From Paenibacillus xylanexedens (lineage in GTDB: Bacteria > Bacillota > Bacilli > Paenibacillales > Paenibacillaceae): a DNA stretch of 64,000 bases. Both the position numbers and the translations under genes were made by a program. Below the pieces are notes generated by a model. That model did not search any database. It saw nothing but the letters and a program-made list of their open reading frames with translations, and was not told the DNA's origin. The stretch's first letter is position 1, and the number at the start of each line of letters is the position of its first letter. Shown here in pieces: positions 45,544-53,650 of this stretch. Location of the stretch: the NCBI RefSeq assembly GCF_001908275.1, contig NZ_CP018620.1, positions 6,572,001 through 6,636,000 on the forward strand, in the 5' to 3' direction.

Positions 45544-45825
45544 AGGTTTAATCCCTTTCGTCCGTTCATTCACGTTAATCCGGCATGGCCGGTCCATCAT
45601 TCAATCTTTATGCAATCCGGCGAGGCCGGTTGATTGTACACAAGTTTTTACGTACTAGGTATTTACACACTAGATTAATTTTACACATTTACAATGGAGT
45701 TCATCCTCCTCAAATCTGTGCTTTCATGCATACCGTGAACTGCTTCTTAACCCAACTCTCCTATTGTACCATAATCTGTACCGAAAATAACCGATTACTA
45801 CCGCAGATTCTTCTCTTTTCACTTG
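45544..45825. other. Intergenic region upstream of prfC
   Basis: No gene seen. Two similar GC-rich words, CCGGCATGGCCGG (45581-45593) and CCGGCGAGGCCGG (45617-45629), occur 36 bases apart just before prfC and may form a hairpin in its leader. The remainder is AT-rich and presumably contains the prfC promoter. Confidence 0.35.
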
Positions 45826-45868
45826 CAAAAAAAAGCACCCTTCAGCCATTTCCATGGCATCCAGGCAC
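45826..45868 (-). terminator. Terminator of the DoxX gene
   Basis: On the minus strand AGTGCC and GCCAT pair with ATGGC and GGGTGCT, followed by eight T residues. Confidence 0.75.
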
Positions 45869-45894
45869 TCCTCATTCATTTTTATTTATCGGTT

Positions 45895-46296
45895 TTAGAA
45901 AATCAATGCATCCAGCGCGTATTGTCCGCCACCAGTCAGGGCCAGCGCTACACCAATCACCAGAATCGCGAGATTATATTCGAATCCGTTCTGTGTGGAC
46001 CAGTATCCGTTCGCGCCATGGACTTTCACAATCGCAATGACCATCGTCAATGCAATCAGAATGCCACCTACCGGTGTAAGCAGACCCAGGGCCAGCAGCA
46101 ATCCGCCCCCGAATTCCGCGAGTCCAGCCAGTAACGCCACCAATGCACCGGGCTTCATGCCCATCGACTCAAACCAGCCACCTGTACCCTTGATCCCGTA
46201 ACCTCCGAACCAACCAAACAGCTTTTGAGCCCCGTGCGCCATGAACGACAATCCAATCACCAAACGAATCAACAACAATCCTACATCCAACATCAT
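45895..46296 (-). CDS. DoxX-family membrane protein
   Basis: A 133-residue protein with four hydrophobic helices, of the DoxX/YqjF family (thiosulfate-oxidoreductase and SseA-associated membrane proteins in other bacteria, with roles in redox or thiol stress). Typical are LLLIRLVIGLSFMAHGAQKL near the start, FGGYGIKGTGGWFESMG, and the Gly/Ala-rich helices ALVALLAGLAEFGGGLLLAL. Two adjacent ATG codons follow GGAGGAAAAAG. It stands alone between prfC and zwf. DoxX genes are often under HxlR or MarR regulators; its promoter overlaps an AGTAT/ATACT palindrome. Confidence 0.88.
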   Translation of the reverse strand: MMLDVGLLLIRLVIGLSFMAHGAQKLFGWFGGYGIKGTGGWFESMGMKPGALVALLAGLAEFGGGLLLALGLLTPVGGILIALTMVIAIVKVHGANGYWSTQNGFEYNLAILVIGVALALTGGGQYALDALIF

Positions 46297-46490
46297 TTTC
46301 TTTTTCCTCCATTCGATATATACAAAATAGTATTCTTAGATTAAAGATATTATGCACATTTTTTCTTCATGATTCTCTGTGACGCAAACCCCTTCAACTG
46401 GTTTACATTTTATCTCATGAATGATAACTTATCCGAAACGTTTGCCCGAATGAAGTTTGTCATTTGCGTAACTCTTTAACTCATGTGTTG

Positions 46491-46520
46491 AGTATAAGTT
46501 ACATACTTACTTTTTGTCAA
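46491..46520 (-). promoter_or_regulatory. DoxX promoter with overlapping palindrome
   Basis: On the minus strand TTGACA (46520-46515) and TATACT (46496-46491) are 18 bases apart. AGTAT and ATACT arms at 46491-46507 form a 17-base inverted repeat over the -10 and spacer, a likely operator. The leader to the DoxX start is about 195 bases and is otherwise unremarkable. Confidence 0.5.
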
Positions 46521-46575
46521 CAACTTAATTTAAATTACTTATTTCCTTAGGATGGATACCTCCCTTTTCCCCGCT

Positions 46576-46618
46576 AAAAAGCCCGGAGACACCGCAAATT
46601 TGCGATATCCCCAGGCTT
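46576..46618 (-). terminator. Terminator of the second zwf gene
   Basis: On the minus strand AAGCCTGGGGATATCGCAAA pairs with TTTGCGGTGTCTCCGGGCTT, followed by TTTTA, 34 bases after the stop codon. Confidence 0.8.
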
Positions 46619-46651
46619 AGTCATGTTGTTTATGTTGTTAATTCCCTTAAC

Positions 46652-48202
46652 CTAATCATTCACTTGCCAGATCACGCTGTCCTCGTCCTGACCATTCACC
46701 GGCCACCAGTGGAATCCATCCTGCTCCAGCAGCTTATCTGTCGCTTCTGGTCCCCACGTTCCAGCAGGGTACGTATGAAGCTCTCCCTGATTCTGTCCCC
46801 AGGCTGCTGCGATCCGATCCACAAAAGACCAGGCTGTTGCCACTTCATCCCAACGGGTAAAGTACGTAGAATCCCCTTCTGCTGCATCGTGCAGCAGACG
46901 TTCATACGCTTCAGGCGAGTTAATTCCAATCATGCAGCTCTGACAGAAATCCATTGCGAGCGGCTGAATCTCAGAATCCGAGCCTGGTTTCTTGGCATTA
47001 ATTTTGATATATATGCCTTCCATCGGATTCACCCGAATGACCAGCAAGTTCGGTTCGAGCTTATATTTTTTCCCAAGGTACACGTTGTTTGGCATCGACT
47101 TGAACTCAACTACGATCTCAGTCGTTTTCACCGGAAGACGCTTGCCTGTCCGAATGTAGAATGGAACACCCGCCCAGCGGAAATTATCCACGAATACACG
47201 TGCTGCAAAATAAGTCTCCGTATTCGACTGCGGATCAACCTTGTCTTCCTGGCGATACCCCGGAAGCTGCTTGCCACGGTACTCCCCTTCGGAATACTGT
47301 CCCCGCACAACGTTGTTGCTCACTTCCTCATCCGAAGTAAAGGCTCGCAATGAGCGCAATACCTTCACCTTCTCATCCCGAATGTCCTCCGGGAACAGGC
47401 GACTCGGCGGTTCCATCGCAATCATCGTCAGCATCTGAAGCATATGGTTTTGCCCCATATCACGCAGTGCGCCAGAGTGATCATAATAACCGCCACGTTC
47501 TTCCACGCCTACTGTCTCACCCAGCGTAATCTGAACGTTGGCAATATGTTTGTTGTTCCAGAGCGGTTCAAAAAAAGCATTTCCAAATCGAATGACTTCG
47601 ATATTTTGCACCATTTCCTTGCCCAGATAATGATCAATCCGATAGATTTCCTCTTCACGGAATACCTCACGAATCTGCTCATTCAGATGTTCGGCCGATT
47701 GCAGATCATAACCAAACGGTTTTTCGATCACTAAACGGTTCCACCCCTGACTTTCCAACATACCGCCGTCCCGCAAACTGTACGAGACACTGCCAAACAG
47801 CTCAGGTGCCAATGCCAGATAGAACAGCCGATTACCCGGCGTGTTAAACTTCGATTCCAGATGCTCCGTCTGCGCACGCAGCTCTTTGAATCCTTCCACA
47901 TTATTGATATCCAGTGCTTTGTATTCAAAATGATCGACAAAAGCGTTCCACTCATCAGGTTCCCCAGCTGGATAACGGCAGAACTCTTTAATGGATTCAT
48001 AGATGTCTTCCCGGAATTCTTCTGGGGACCTCGGACGACGTGCTACGCCAATAACCGCAAAGTCTTCGGCAAGCTTGCCTTCACGGTAAAGACTGTAGAT
48101 GGCCGGAAACAGCTTCCGGCGGGCCAAATCACCCGTTGCTCCAAAAATGAAAAATACTGCGCCTGGTGTCTGTACTTCATCTTGCGATTGTTTTTCGACC
48201 AT
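46652..48202 (-). CDS. zwf: Glucose-6-phosphate dehydrogenase (complete copy)
   Basis: A 516-residue NADP-dependent enzyme of the oxidative pentose phosphate pathway. Visible are the cofactor motif FIFGATGDLARRKL, EKPFGYDLQSAEHLN, the active-site RIDHYLGKEMVQN near residue 190 with the catalytic His and Lys, and GYYDHSGALRDMGQNH. It is longer at the N-terminus than the partial copy at 1-536 and ends with a Trp-rich tail (WWPVNGQDEDSVIWQ). GAGG-type signals precede the ATG. It is monocistronic. The 214 bases upstream (48203-48416) carry its promoter and nothing else I recognise. Confidence 0.96.
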   Translation of the reverse strand: MVEKQSQDEVQTPGAVFFIFGATGDLARRKLFPAIYSLYREGKLAEDFAVIGVARRPRSPEEFREDIYESIKEFCRYPAGEPDEWNAFVDHFEYKALDINNVEGFKELRAQTEHLESKFNTPGNRLFYLALAPELFGSVSYSLRDGGMLESQGWNRLVIEKPFGYDLQSAEHLNEQIREVFREEEIYRIDHYLGKEMVQNIEVIRFGNAFFEPLWNNKHIANVQITLGETVGVEERGGYYDHSGALRDMGQNHMLQMLTMIAMEPPSRLFPEDIRDEKVKVLRSLRAFTSDEEVSNNVVRGQYSEGEYRGKQLPGYRQEDKVDPQSNTETYFAARVFVDNFRWAGVPFYIRTGKRLPVKTTEIVVEFKSMPNNVYLGKKYKLEPNLLVIRVNPMEGIYIKINAKKPGSDSEIQPLAMDFCQSCMIGINSPEAYERLLHDAAEGDSTYFTRWDEVATAWSFVDRIAAAWGQNQGELHTYPAGTWGPEATDKLLEQDGFHWWPVNGQDEDSVIWQVND

Positions 48203-48416
48203 GGGCTCCTCTTTCTTCCGGGAAGATAACCTTCACGCTCTCCCCGAGCTATGTAATGGTGTTATATATGCACGACATACAACTGTCAATTACCAGCAAG
48301 TTCCTTCTTGGATGTGATGCCATTTTAGCATATCAACTGAATGGATGCACTATTTCAAACTCTTTTTTCTGATAAAGATTCTCACTAGCGGCTCCAAGTT
48401 CATAAAAAATTCATCC

Positions 48417-49166
48417 TTAATATTCAATCGTAATCACCGGAAACCCCACTGTAATTCGATTGTCGACTTCATCACCAATCTGGTGAACTGCGAGTTGCAT
48501 ATTCAACATATGCGACCCACTCTTAATCGACAAGGGCAGCTCAGTCGCCTTATAAGAGACACTTGCAGTGCCTGCATCTGTATAACGTTCGACGGAGGCG
48601 ATATCCACCTTTGTGGACAGCTGTTTTTCGATCAGTTCCAGTTGCTGACTCGCATCATGTTCCGTAGCAGTAACTGCTGTACCTTGCACAGACATATTCC
48701 AGGTTGCCTTCATCCCTGAGTCTACAAGCAGTTGATCGACCTCTTCATGTAATGTCATTAATGCCTTCCGATCCGTGTGTGCATCCCCTGAGAGTTGTAC
48801 GATGGCGTAGTATCCGTTGTCTCCTGTATCGACGACATTGACCAACATGCCTGCACCTCCAGTAGCCGTATCGACAATCTCTTCACTGCGGTAAACATCA
48901 TGACCCGTCTGGCGTACCCGCACAGGTGGTTCAAGTCCCAAGTGACTTGCCAGTAACACGGCCTGCGCTTGTGCATCTCCCTTGCCTTCTCCTTGCCATT
49001 TAATAATTAGACGATCCACATTATCAATCACACTGTCAGCAGTATAGATTAACTGTTCCAGTTGGGTAGCTTTGGATTCGTTCTTCTCTGCGTATACCTG
49101 TGTCACACCAATAAGAATTATGATAACTATTGCCAAGATACCTGCTGTCATCCATCGATTTAACAT
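48417..49166 (-). CDS. ywmB: YwmB-family TATA-box-binding-like protein
   Basis: A 249-residue exported or membrane-anchored protein of unknown function, of the family annotated YwmB/TATA-box binding in Bacillus and Paenibacillus. A hydrophobic N-terminal segment (WMTAGILAIVIIILIGVTQV) ends near an Ala-rich site that could be cleaved as a signal peptide; the rest is a mixed alpha/beta domain with VDRLIIKWQGEGKGDAQAQ and a C-terminal VGFPVITIEY. In Bacillus the gene lies near murAA and spoIID; here it stands between zwf and the Lia operon. No catalytic motif is seen. Confidence 0.75.
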   Translation of the reverse strand: MLNRWMTAGILAIVIIILIGVTQVYAEKNESKATQLEQLIYTADSVIDNVDRLIIKWQGEGKGDAQAQAVLLASHLGLEPPVRVRQTGHDVYRSEEIVDTATGGAGMLVNVVDTGDNGYYAIVQLSGDAHTDRKALMTLHEEVDQLLVDSGMKATWNMSVQGTAVTATEHDASQQLELIEKQLSTKVDIASVERYTDAGTASVSYKATELPLSIKSGSHMLNMQLAVHQIGDEVDNRITVGFPVITIEY

Positions 49167-49310
49167 TTGAATCCCCCGCTTCTTTCTTGCATTCTATGAA
49201 TCTATCAACAGCATGCCCCTTTCGCATATTTGCTATACTTCTTCTGCACACAACAAAAAAGCCCCACCCGCCACTTGCATGGCAGATCAGAGCTTTCCAT
49301 TCATCTTTTC

Positions 49311-49540
49311 TATATAAATTGAACTACACAATATTTACACTCGCCACTCCGATGACAGAACAACCTTCTGATCGCTGTTATCCCCAGATTTTTTGATTCC
49401 CTTTTTCAAGGTGAAAATCTGGGGATAAAGGCGAAGTTTATGCTTCCGAAGTAGCTTTCTTTCAGAAAGCTTTTAGCTTCGCTTCTTCAGGTTCCTTCTG
49501 TCCTCTCCGTTTTGTGTAAATCTTTAGTTCAATTTATATA
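49311..49540. repeat. MITE-like palindromic repeat, copy 2
   Basis: A 230-base element with terminal inverted repeats TATATAAATTGAACTA, whose inverse ends at 49540, then ATTTACAC. The interior matches copy 1 (13822-14014): GATGACAGAACAACCTTC, ATCGCTGTTATCCCCAGATT and GGTTC.TTCTGTCCTCTCCGT. It also has an added hairpin around AGCTTTCTTTCAGAAAGCT (49453-49471). The central ATCCCCAGATTTT / AAAATCTGGGGAT stem is perfect here. Apart from it, the 49167-49620 gap has nothing recognisable. Confidence 0.8.
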
Positions 49541-49620
49541 AATCATCTCTTATCTATAACTTCCGCACATTAATGCACGGTTCTTTGGCTTAATTATGTT
49601 ATTGCATTTAGTTCTTGTTT

Positions 49621-50289
49621 TTACTCTGCAAGTCCATTTTTATAAGCATAGATCGCGGCCTGTGTACGGTCGTCTACGCCCAATTTTGCCAGTAAGTTTG
49701 TAACATGGAACTTGACTGTTTTGATACCAATGATCAGATCATCAGCGATGTCCTGATTTGATTTACCTTTGGCGAGCAACCGGAGCACATCCATTTCACG
49801 GTCTGTTAATTCATCGTGCAAAGGAGCTGCTGCCTGTGGCTGCCGGAAGCGATTCATCATTTTCGAAGCCACCTGTGACTCCAGAACGGATTGCCCGCGA
49901 GCGGCTGCGCGAATTGCATCTGCCACTTCATTGGCTCTTGATGTTTTCAACAGATAACTGAATGCACCTGCTTCAATGACAGGATACATTTTTTCATCAT
50001 CCAAGTAACTGGTCAATACAATGACTTTGCACTCTGGATACATTTTAAGTACCTGACGAGTAGCCTCAATGCCGTCCATTCCTTCCATAACCAGATCCAT
50101 CAGAACAACATCAGGCTTATATTCCTGTGCGAGCCGAATGCCTTCCTCTCCACTACCTGCTTCACCAACAACTTCAATTCCATCTTCGGTATCCAGTACC
50201 GCTGCAAGACCAATACGTACCATCTCATGATCATCCACGAGCAATACTTTGATCGACGTTTCCGTCTCCGTTTCGACTTCCGGTTCCAT
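49621..50289 (-). CDS. liaR: LiaR-type response regulator (NarL family)
   Basis: A regulator of about 222 residues activating the envelope-stress operon when phosphorylated by LiaS. The receiver has VLLVDDHEMVRIGLAAVLD and the phospho-Asp in DVVLMDLVMEGMDG, with the Lys in YLLKTSR; the C-terminal LuxR helix-turn-helix is ELTDREMDVLRLLAKGKSNQ and IKTVKFHVTNLLAKLG. The ATG at 50289 is supported by AGGAAG; the frame begins eight codons further upstream. Either way the start lies well inside the liaS reading frame (59-83 bases of overlap), so translation is coupled. It is last in the operon. Confidence 0.92.
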   Translation of the reverse strand: MEPEVETETETSIKVLLVDDHEMVRIGLAAVLDTEDGIEVVGEAGSGEEGIRLAQEYKPDVVLMDLVMEGMDGIEATRQVLKMYPECKVIVLTSYLDDEKMYPVIEAGAFSYLLKTSRANEVADAIRAAARGQSVLESQVASKMMNRFRQPQAAAPLHDELTDREMDVLRLLAKGKSNQDIADDLIIGIKTVKFHVTNLLAKLGVDDRTQAAIYAYKNGLAE

Positions 50290-51346
50290 TGACATGTTCT
50301 TCCTCGCTTTCATCGTTCATCAAAGGTATCGTAATCTCAATCCGCGTTCCCTTACCAGGCGCTGTTACAAAATGTATGGCCCCGCCAATCTCCGTAACAC
50401 GTTCACGCATGTTAGCCAGACCGTAAGAAGCTTGTTTATTCTCATCCAGATCAAAGCCTTGCCCATCATCACGAATCAATACCCGGATCGCATCAGTACG
50501 GCGCTGGATCCGTATCTCCATTTTTTCCGCTTTTGCATGCCGTAACGTATTGGACATAGCCTCCTGAACGATCCGGAACAGATGATTCTCGATGCCTTTG
50601 ATCAGATCAATGTCTTCGTCCATTTCGAGCACAATGTCCATGGGTACTTTTGTTTTCAGTTCCATCACCAGATCACGCAGACCTTGTTCGAGATGTTTAC
50701 CCTCCAGATAGACTGGACGAAGATGTAACAGTAACGCACGCATCTCGGACTGGGCTACCGAAGCCATCTCCTCAATCAAAGCCACCTGCCGCTGAGCACG
50801 TTCAAAATCCTTCTCCATCTTCCGTCCAACGGCCGTTGCTGTCATGGATATCGCAAACAATTGCTGCGATACCGCATCATGCAGTTCCCGTGCCAAACGT
50901 TGCCGCTCTTCCACAATAGCCGTAATTCTGGCTTGTTCAGCAAGCTGTGCATTATGAGTAGACAATCGCTGGAGCGTAGATATCTGATCTTCCCACTTTT
51001 TGCCGATTCGTCCGAGTTGCTCACTTAAACGGCCCACATCATCATCGCCCAGATCAGGTACAGTGCGTGATAGAGAGCCCTTCTCCCACAGTAGAAGTGT
51101 TTCCCGCAGCAGTTCGAGCCGGCGTTTAACCCGGTAACTCTGATAGAACCCAAAGACCGCACCGATTCCAATCAGAAGCAGCAATAAGGCCAGACCCGAT
51201 TGAATCAGATGCCGCCAGCCTGTAAACGGAGCAAGATAACCATATGTATACAATACATACAAAATAACAGCGAGCACAATGAAAACCAGGAGGATCCCTT
51301 CACCCATACTTCGGGTTACCATGTCGGTATGTCGTTTTGTCTTCAT
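50231..51346 (-). CDS. liaS: LiaS-type sensor histidine kinase
   Basis: A 371-residue kinase with two transmembrane helices near the N-terminus (about residues 15-32 and 43-66) and almost no extracellular loop, as in intramembrane-sensing kinases. A HAMP-like linker is followed by the HisKA_3 box with the phospho-acceptor His in RLARELHDAVSQQLFAISMT, and by a HATPase domain (VQEAMSNTLRHA, IRDDGQGFD, YGLANMRERV). It is held inactive by LiaF in known systems. The last 28 residues (SEEEHVNGTGSRNGDGN) are low-complexity and coincide with the liaR start in another frame. Confidence 0.92.
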   Translation of the reverse strand: MKTKRHTDMVTRSMGEGILLVFIVLAVILYVLYTYGYLAPFTGWRHLIQSGLALLLLLIGIGAVFGFYQSYRVKRRLELLRETLLLWEKGSLSRTVPDLGDDDVGRLSEQLGRIGKKWEDQISTLQRLSTHNAQLAEQARITAIVEERQRLARELHDAVSQQLFAISMTATAVGRKMEKDFERAQRQVALIEEMASVAQSEMRALLLHLRPVYLEGKHLEQGLRDLVMELKTKVPMDIVLEMDEDIDLIKGIENHLFRIVQEAMSNTLRHAKAEKMEIRIQRRTDAIRVLIRDDGQGFDLDENKQASYGLANMRERVTEIGGAIHFVTAPGKGTRIEITIPLMNDESEEEHVNGTGSRNGDGNVDQSIARG

Positions 51347-51377
51347 CGGGGTCTCCTCCTTCTCTTCATCTATTTTA

Positions 51378-52025
51378 CTACGGATTACTGATGTTTAGGT
51401 CGCCAACAATATAAGAAATGACAAATTTTGCTTTATGTTCACTGGATTCATATCCAGGCGTTCTCCATACTAATTTGTTCATCATGCCGCTATCTTGTTC
51501 TCCAAGAAGATTAATCCGGCCGAAAAGAACCGATGCTTCAATCTCCACACCATAATCTTCTGGTAGTGTAAGGCGAACATTACCCATAACTCCTTGCAGT
51601 AGCACAATTGTTTGTTTCTCCTCCGGAATCGAAAGAGATAGATCCGCGTTAACCTCACCTATGGCATGCCACAGACTCATACTACGTAACGTCCAGGATG
51701 ATTGATCCCAGTAGTACCGAGCCATGAAATTCTGTTTCTTCATAACGCCTTCGTCCAGATGAATCTTTTTGTTTTTTGAATAAAAATAAGCTAAAGAAGC
51801 AAGTACAATCAAAAATACAATCATTAAATTATCCAGCAATAACAGTGCCGCACCAATGCCAAGATACCGATGACCTTTGCGGGTATCCCCATTGCGGACT
51901 TGAAGCATTCCAACCGTTAACAGAATCAGTGCGGCAGCGGTCAGGAAGTTAATATTGTCATTCAATAACATCATTGTGCCAATAATCATAATGACAACTG
52001 CAAGCCATTTACTCTTTTGATTCAT
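51378..52025 (-). CDS. liaF: LiaF-type inhibitor of the LiaRS system
   Basis: A 215-residue membrane protein. The first 95 residues form about four short hydrophobic helices (WLAVVIMIIGTMMLLNDN, FLTAAALILLTVGML, LLLLDNLMIVFLIVLASLAY); the C-terminal half is the cytoplasmic beta-rich LiaF domain (WTLRSMSLWHAIGEVNADLS, VMGNVRLTLPEDYGVEIEAS, FGRINLLGEQD). The ATG at 52025 follows AGAGGAGG. LiaF homologues keep LiaS off until the envelope is damaged. It is preceded by a terminator-like hairpin that separates it from the upstream psp-type genes. Confidence 0.9.
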   Translation of the reverse strand: MNQKSKWLAVVIMIIGTMMLLNDNINFLTAAALILLTVGMLQVRNGDTRKGHRYLGIGAALLLLDNLMIVFLIVLASLAYFYSKNKKIHLDEGVMKKQNFMARYYWDQSSWTLRSMSLWHAIGEVNADLSLSIPEEKQTIVLLQGVMGNVRLTLPEDYGVEIEASVLFGRINLLGEQDSGMMNKLVWRTPGYESSEHKAKFVISYIVGDLNISNP

Positions 52026-52072
52026 CCCCGCCGCACCTCCTCTGTAAGTTAATCTCTCTTTATTCAACGGAA

Positions 52073-52106
52073 AAGCCATACCAGGCAATGAAGTCCTGTA
52101 TGGCTT
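52073..52106 (-). terminator. Internal terminator between pspA-type gene and liaF
   Basis: On the minus strand AAGCCATAC plus AGG pairs with CCTGGTATGGCTT followed by TT. The short T tract suggests partial read-through, giving high levels of the effector genes and low levels of LiaFSR. Confidence 0.65.
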
Positions 52107-52175
52107 AACTTTTGTTCTACCAACCGTACATTATACACGATTTATAGAATATCATATTGTCCACTAAGCGAACAG

Positions 52176-52883
52176 TTATTCTTTTGAAGTTCCGTTCGCT
52201 TCATTCTTGGAACCATTGCCCATTTTATTTTTGAGGGCTTGTAATTGCTGATCCACTTTGAATTGTTTTTCCACATCTACAGGATTCGTATACGTGGATG
52301 ATGTGTTGCGATAAGGTGCACGAGCTACGTCAGCCTCAGCCTCCAGCTGCATGATTTTCTCTTCCATGCGGTGGAATCCAAGTGATGCGCCGCCACTTTC
52401 GATCGAATGCAAGCTGTTGATGGAAGACATTTGTTTTTTAGCTTTTGCCATTTGTGCACGGGATACAAGTTCATTACGTTTGTTACGCATTTTGTAGAAC
52501 TCATCTTTCATATCATGCAACTGTTGCAACAGATCTTTTGCTTGTGCTTCGGACTGTGCATGCAGTTCGCTGTACTCCGTAATTTTTTGATCAAAGTAGA
52601 TTTTCTCTTCCAACAATTTGCGTGCCACTTCTTCCTGACCGTTAGACAGAGCAGCTTCTGCTTGGGACTCACGTTGTACCGAAGTACGCTCCGCTTCATC
52701 CAAACGTTGTTTCATGCGGCGCTCATTTGCCATTTGTTTAGCAACAGTTACCTCTGCCTCATGAATCTCAGCCTCCATATCACGCAAGTACTGGTTCAAC
52801 ATTACAATCGGGTCCTCTACTTTATCCAACATATCATTTACCGATGCTTTCGTCATATCCTTAATCCGTTTAAATACTCCCAT
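52176..52883 (-). CDS. PspA/IM30-family protein (LiaH-like), copy 1
   Basis: A 235-residue coiled-coil protein of the PspA/Vipp1/ESCRT-III superfamily, which polymerises on the inner face of a damaged membrane. It begins with the amphipathic helix [19 protein letters not shown] and the family start [20 protein letters not shown]; long Ala, Glu, Lys and Gln-rich helices follow, and a C-terminal [19 protein letters not shown] segment. The ATG at 52883 follows AAGGGAG. It lies one base beyond the stop codon of a PspC gene and is 34 residues different in the tail from the paralogue at 53651-54322. Confidence 0.9.
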   Translation of the reverse strand: MGVFKRIKDMTKASVNDMLDKVEDPIVMLNQYLRDMEAEIHEAEVTVAKQMANERRMKQRLDEAERTSVQRESQAEAALSNGQEEVARKLLEEKIYFDQKITEYSELHAQSEAQAKDLLQQLHDMKDEFYKMRNKRNELVSRAQMAKAKKQMSSINSLHSIESGGASLGFHRMEEKIMQLEAEADVARAPYRNTSSTYTNPVDVEKQFKVDQQLQALKNKMGNGSKNEANGTSKE

Positions 52884-52884
52884 T

Positions 52885-53394
52885 TTACTTTTCTCCCTTC
52901 TCGTAACGAGATAATTTTTGGCGAAGCTCTTCAACTTCTTTTTTCAGTGCTTTTTTCTCGATATCTTTCATCATGGAATCAAGTTCACTTTCTTGCGGTG
53001 CTCCTGCTCCGTAGGCGTTGTTGTCATAAGAACGGGGACCAGATTGAGGTCTGCCGTTGAATCCAGGGCCGGGACCGAAGTTACCAGGACCTTGTTGGTT
53101 GTGATTATTTTGAAAAGGACCTCTTGGTGGCTGATGATCATAGTTGTCGTATCCTCTGCCAGGACCAGGGCCTTGGCCCGGACCGTAGCCATATGGATCA
53201 TAAGGCGGATACGGTTCTTTTGGTACCACCAGTGCTGCAATAAAGTATATTAACAACGACGTGCCGCCAGTTACGAAGATACTGATAACAAAGATGATAC
53301 GCAGCAGGGTGGAATCCATTCCGATGGTTTCGGAAATTCCGCCGCACAAGCCGGTTAACATCCGGTCACGCGTTGAGCGGTATAATTTGCTCAT
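52885..53394 (-). CDS. PspC-domain protein with Gly/Pro-rich linker and coiled-coil tail
   Basis: A 169-residue membrane protein. The PspC domain ([20 protein letters not shown] then [20 protein letters not shown]) fills the first 60 residues with one or two transmembrane helices. It continues into a low-complexity linker of about 75 residues dominated by Gly, Pro, Tyr and Asn ([20 protein letters not shown]), and ends in a charged coiled coil ([20 protein letters not shown]). The short paralogue at 53412 lacks linker and coil. The tail may bind the PspA polymer encoded next to it, which is inference. Confidence 0.88.
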   Translation of the reverse strand: MSKLYRSTRDRMLTGLCGGISETIGMDSTLLRIIFVISIFVTGGTSLLIYFIAALVVPKEPYPPYDPYGYGPGQGPGPGRGYDNYDHQPPRGPFQNNHNQQGPGNFGPGPGFNGRPQSGPRSYDNNAYGAGAPQESELDSMMKDIEKKALKKEVEELRQKLSRYEKGEK

Positions 53395-53411
53395 GTGCTT
53401 GCTCCTTTCGT

Positions 53412-53645
53412 TTACTTGTATCCTCTTACGTTGGAATCATAAGCATATGGATCAACGTGATTGGATTCCTTGGGTACCACCAACGCAGCGATGAAGTAGA
53501 TCAACAATGATGTACCTCCCGTAGCGAAAATACTGATGAAGAAAATGATACGTAGCAGCGTAGTACTCAATCCGAGATTTTCAGAAATGCCGCCGATCAA
53601 ACCTGTTAGCCTTCGATTACGCGCCGAGCGGTATAATTTATTCAT
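53412..53645 (-). CDS. Short PspC-domain protein
   Basis: A 77-residue membrane protein that is almost all PspC domain: KLYRSARNRRLTGLIGGISE and [20 protein letters not shown], then VVPKESNHVDPYAYD. It is highly similar to the first 62 residues of the longer PspC protein downstream, so they are products of a duplication. It lies five bases after the second PspA-type gene and 17 before the other PspC gene, in one operon. PspC proteins in other bacteria relay or buffer membrane stress. Confidence 0.88.
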   Translation of the reverse strand: MNKLYRSARNRRLTGLIGGISENLGLSTTLLRIIFFISIFATGGTSLLIYFIAALVVPKESNHVDPYAYDSNVRGYK

Positions 53646-53650
53646 TGTGA

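Noticed and set aside
44605..45633. Long plus-strand frame of 342 codons
   Set aside because: It is antisense to prfC, whose GTPase motifs are certain; it lacks a ribosome site and any recognisable domain.
46664..47353. Plus-strand frame of 229 codons
   Set aside because: Lies entirely antisense to the complete zwf gene and has an unnatural composition.
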